Below are positions 6,695 through 7,251 of a stretch of 7,251 nucleotides of DNA, in pieces. The notes beneath the pieces are model-generated. The model was not told the origin of the DNA and did not search any database. It worked only from the letters and a program-made list of their open reading frames with translations. The stretch is from an uncultured Haemophilus sp. (lineage in GTDB: Bacteria; Pseudomonadota; Gammaproteobacteria; Enterobacterales; Pasteurellaceae), in contig NZ_CALJRX010000259.1 in the NCBI RefSeq assembly GCF_937976265.1, forward strand, positions 1 through 7,251, in the 5' to 3' direction. How positions within the stretch are numbered: position 1 is the stretch's first letter; every line of letters begins with the position of its first letter. The position numbers and the translations under genes were made by a program.

Positions 6695-6723
6695 TTGACA
6701 TAAGACATCATACGTCTTATCTT
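6695..6723 (+). promoter_or_regulatory. Predicted sigma70 promoter of the YjhB-like transporter
   Basis: A perfect -35 TTGACA (6695-6700), a 17-bp spacer and a -10 TATCTT (6718-6723, 4 of 6 consensus bases) predict a start near 6730 and a leader of about 79 nt. The 21-bp palindrome fills the spacer, as expected for a repressed promoter. Confidence 0.6.
6700..6720. promoter_or_regulatory. 21-bp palindromic operator, probable site of the GntR/FCD regulator
   Basis: Perfect 7-bp arms ATAAGAC (6700-6706) and GTCTTAT (6714-6720) flank a 7-bp centre. The site lies exactly between the -35 and -10 of the + strand promoter and covers the TATGAT -10 predicted for the minus-strand operon. One bound dimer could therefore control both directions. 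The palindrome and its position are directly visible; the identity of the binder is inferred from the adjacent regulator gene. Confidence 0.65.
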
Positions 6724-6734
6724 TATTTATGCAA
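6707..6734 (-). promoter_or_regulatory. Predicted promoter of the regulator-oxidoreductase operon
   Basis: On the minus strand a -10 TATGAT (6712-6707, 5 of 6) lies 16 bp from a weak -35 TTGCAT (6734-6729, 3 of 6). The start would be near 6700, giving a leader of about 54 nt. The weak -35 fits a promoter that needs an activator, and a CRP-like site is centred about 70 bp upstream. Confidence 0.45.
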
Positions 6735-6761
6735 GCAGAAATTAGCAGTGATTTTAAATTC

Positions 6762-6777
6762 TGTGATCTATACCACA
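6762..6777. promoter_or_regulatory. CRP-like site upstream of the regulator-oxidoreductase operon
   Basis: TGTGATCTATACCACA fits TGTGA-N6-TCACA with a single half-site mismatch (CCACA) and has AT-rich flanks. Its centre at 6769.5 is about -70 from the predicted minus-strand start, a usual class I activation distance. Relative to the transporter it sits in the leader, downstream of the predicted start. Confidence 0.55.
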
Positions 6778-6808
6778 AAATTCTCAAATACAAGGAAGGG
6801 AGGTTGTT

Positions 6809-7251
6809 ATGACAACATCATTACCATGGTATAAAGAAGTCAGTCCTACGCAAAAGAAAGCGTTATTTGCGGCTTGGTTAGGTTATGTTTTTGATGGCTT
6901 CGATTATATGCTTATCACTTACGTGCTTTTGGATATTCAAAAAGAATTCGCCATGAGTACAACGGAAACATCCACATTATTACTTGCGGCCTTCGTCGCG
7001 CGTCCATTAGGTGGGGCGATTTTTGGTAGTTTTGCCGATAAATATGGTCGTCGTTTGGCGATGATTGTTTCCATTATTACGTATTCCGTCGGCACATTCT
7101 TATGCGGCTTATCTACCAGTTATATTTGGCTTTTCATCTTCCGTATGATTGTCGGTATGGGGATGGCAGGTGAATATGCGTGTTCTTCCTCTTATGCCAT
7201 TGAAAGCTGGCCACAACATTTGCGTACAAAAGCCAGTGCATTTTTAGTGAG
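6809..7251 (+). CDS. yjhB: YjhB/NanX-like MFS transporter for (dehydrated) sialic acids (3' end missing)
   Basis: This inner-membrane sugar-acid/H+ symporter of the MFS (NanT/YjhB group) is cut by the window end; 147 complete codons are visible. ATG 6809 follows GGAGG (6799-6803) by 5 nt. The first helix region reads WYKEVSPTQKKALF then AAWLGYVFDGFDYMLI, characteristic of NanT and YjhB. MFS motif A is GSFADKYGRRLAMI (73-86). GMGMAGEYACSSSYAIESWP (116-135) and KASAFLVS agree better with E. coli YjhB (GEYAC, SAFLVS) than with NanT (GEYGSS, SGFLIS), as I recall both. In E. coli YjhB imports 2,7-anhydro-Neu5Ac and Neu5Ac2en and is co-transcribed with yjhC. Here the same pair is split across a divergent promoter. 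The family is secure; dehydrated-sialate specificity is inferred from similarity and the yjhC neighbour. Confidence 0.82.
   Translation, partial: MTTSLPWYKEVSPTQKKALFAAWLGYVFDGFDYMLITYVLLDIQKEFAMSTTETSTLLLAAFVARPLGGAIFGSFADKYGRRLAMIVSIITYSVGTFLCGLSTSYIWLFIFRMIVGMGMAGEYACSSSYAIESWPQHLRTKASAFLV

Noticed and set aside
6769..6774. GGTATA on the minus strand as a NanR operator
   Set aside because: E. coli NanR sites use tandem repeats of this hexamer; only one copy is present, and it is part of the CRP-like site.
6607..6834. Plus-strand open frame across the divergent promoter region
   Set aside because: It covers the operator, promoters and transporter start, is low in complexity, and conflicts with clear genes on both sides.

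Overview
The window most likely comes from a Haemophilus-type Pasteurellaceae. Four exact copies of the Haemophilus DNA-uptake core AAGTGCGGT (or its complement) are present, two of them as an inverted pair in a terminator. The protein at 1322-2968 closely matches what I recall of the H. influenzae heme/glutathione-binding lipoprotein HbpA (GbpA), and the transporter just upstream resembles HI_0852/MdtD, the neighbour I recall for hbpA in H. influenzae. No database search was possible, so identities rest on motifs and remembered family sequences.

Left half, + strand: the 3' part of a DHA2-type multidrug MFS exporter (1-1187); a 134-bp AT-rich gap with two palindromes; hbpA (1322-2968); a strong Rho-independent terminator that overlaps a possible pdxH promoter; then pdxH (3035-3667), the FMN oxidase of vitamin B6 metabolism. 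pdxH ends at a bidirectional terminator made of two inverted uptake sequences, which also ends the convergent operon.

Right half: a three-gene minus-strand operon, in transcription order a GntR/FCD regulator (6646-5924), a divergent Gfo/Idh/MocA oxidoreductase-like protein (5934-4861) and a YjhC/NanY-type oxidoreductase (4850-3744). It faces a divergent MFS transporter on the + strand (from 6809, cut by the window end) that resembles E. coli YjhB/NanX. In E. coli, YjhB and YjhC take up and convert dehydrated sialic acids (2,7-anhydro-Neu5Ac, Neu5Ac2en) to Neu5Ac. The best reading is a self-contained, locally regulated locus for scavenging these sugars. It differs from E. coli in layout, in its regulator, and in an extra Gfo-family protein whose usual EKP lysine is threonine.

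The 162-bp divergent intergenic region holds a 21-bp palindrome exactly between a TTGACA -35 and a TATCTT -10 of the transporter promoter. The palindrome also covers a TATGAT -10 for the regulator operon, and CRP-like sites lie on both sides. This suggests substrate-responsive repression plus carbon-catabolite control. The genes that would break down Neu5Ac (nanA, nanK, nanE, nagA, nagB) are not in the window. No RNA genes, insertion sequences, CRISPR arrays or gene-free stretches over 300 bp were seen.
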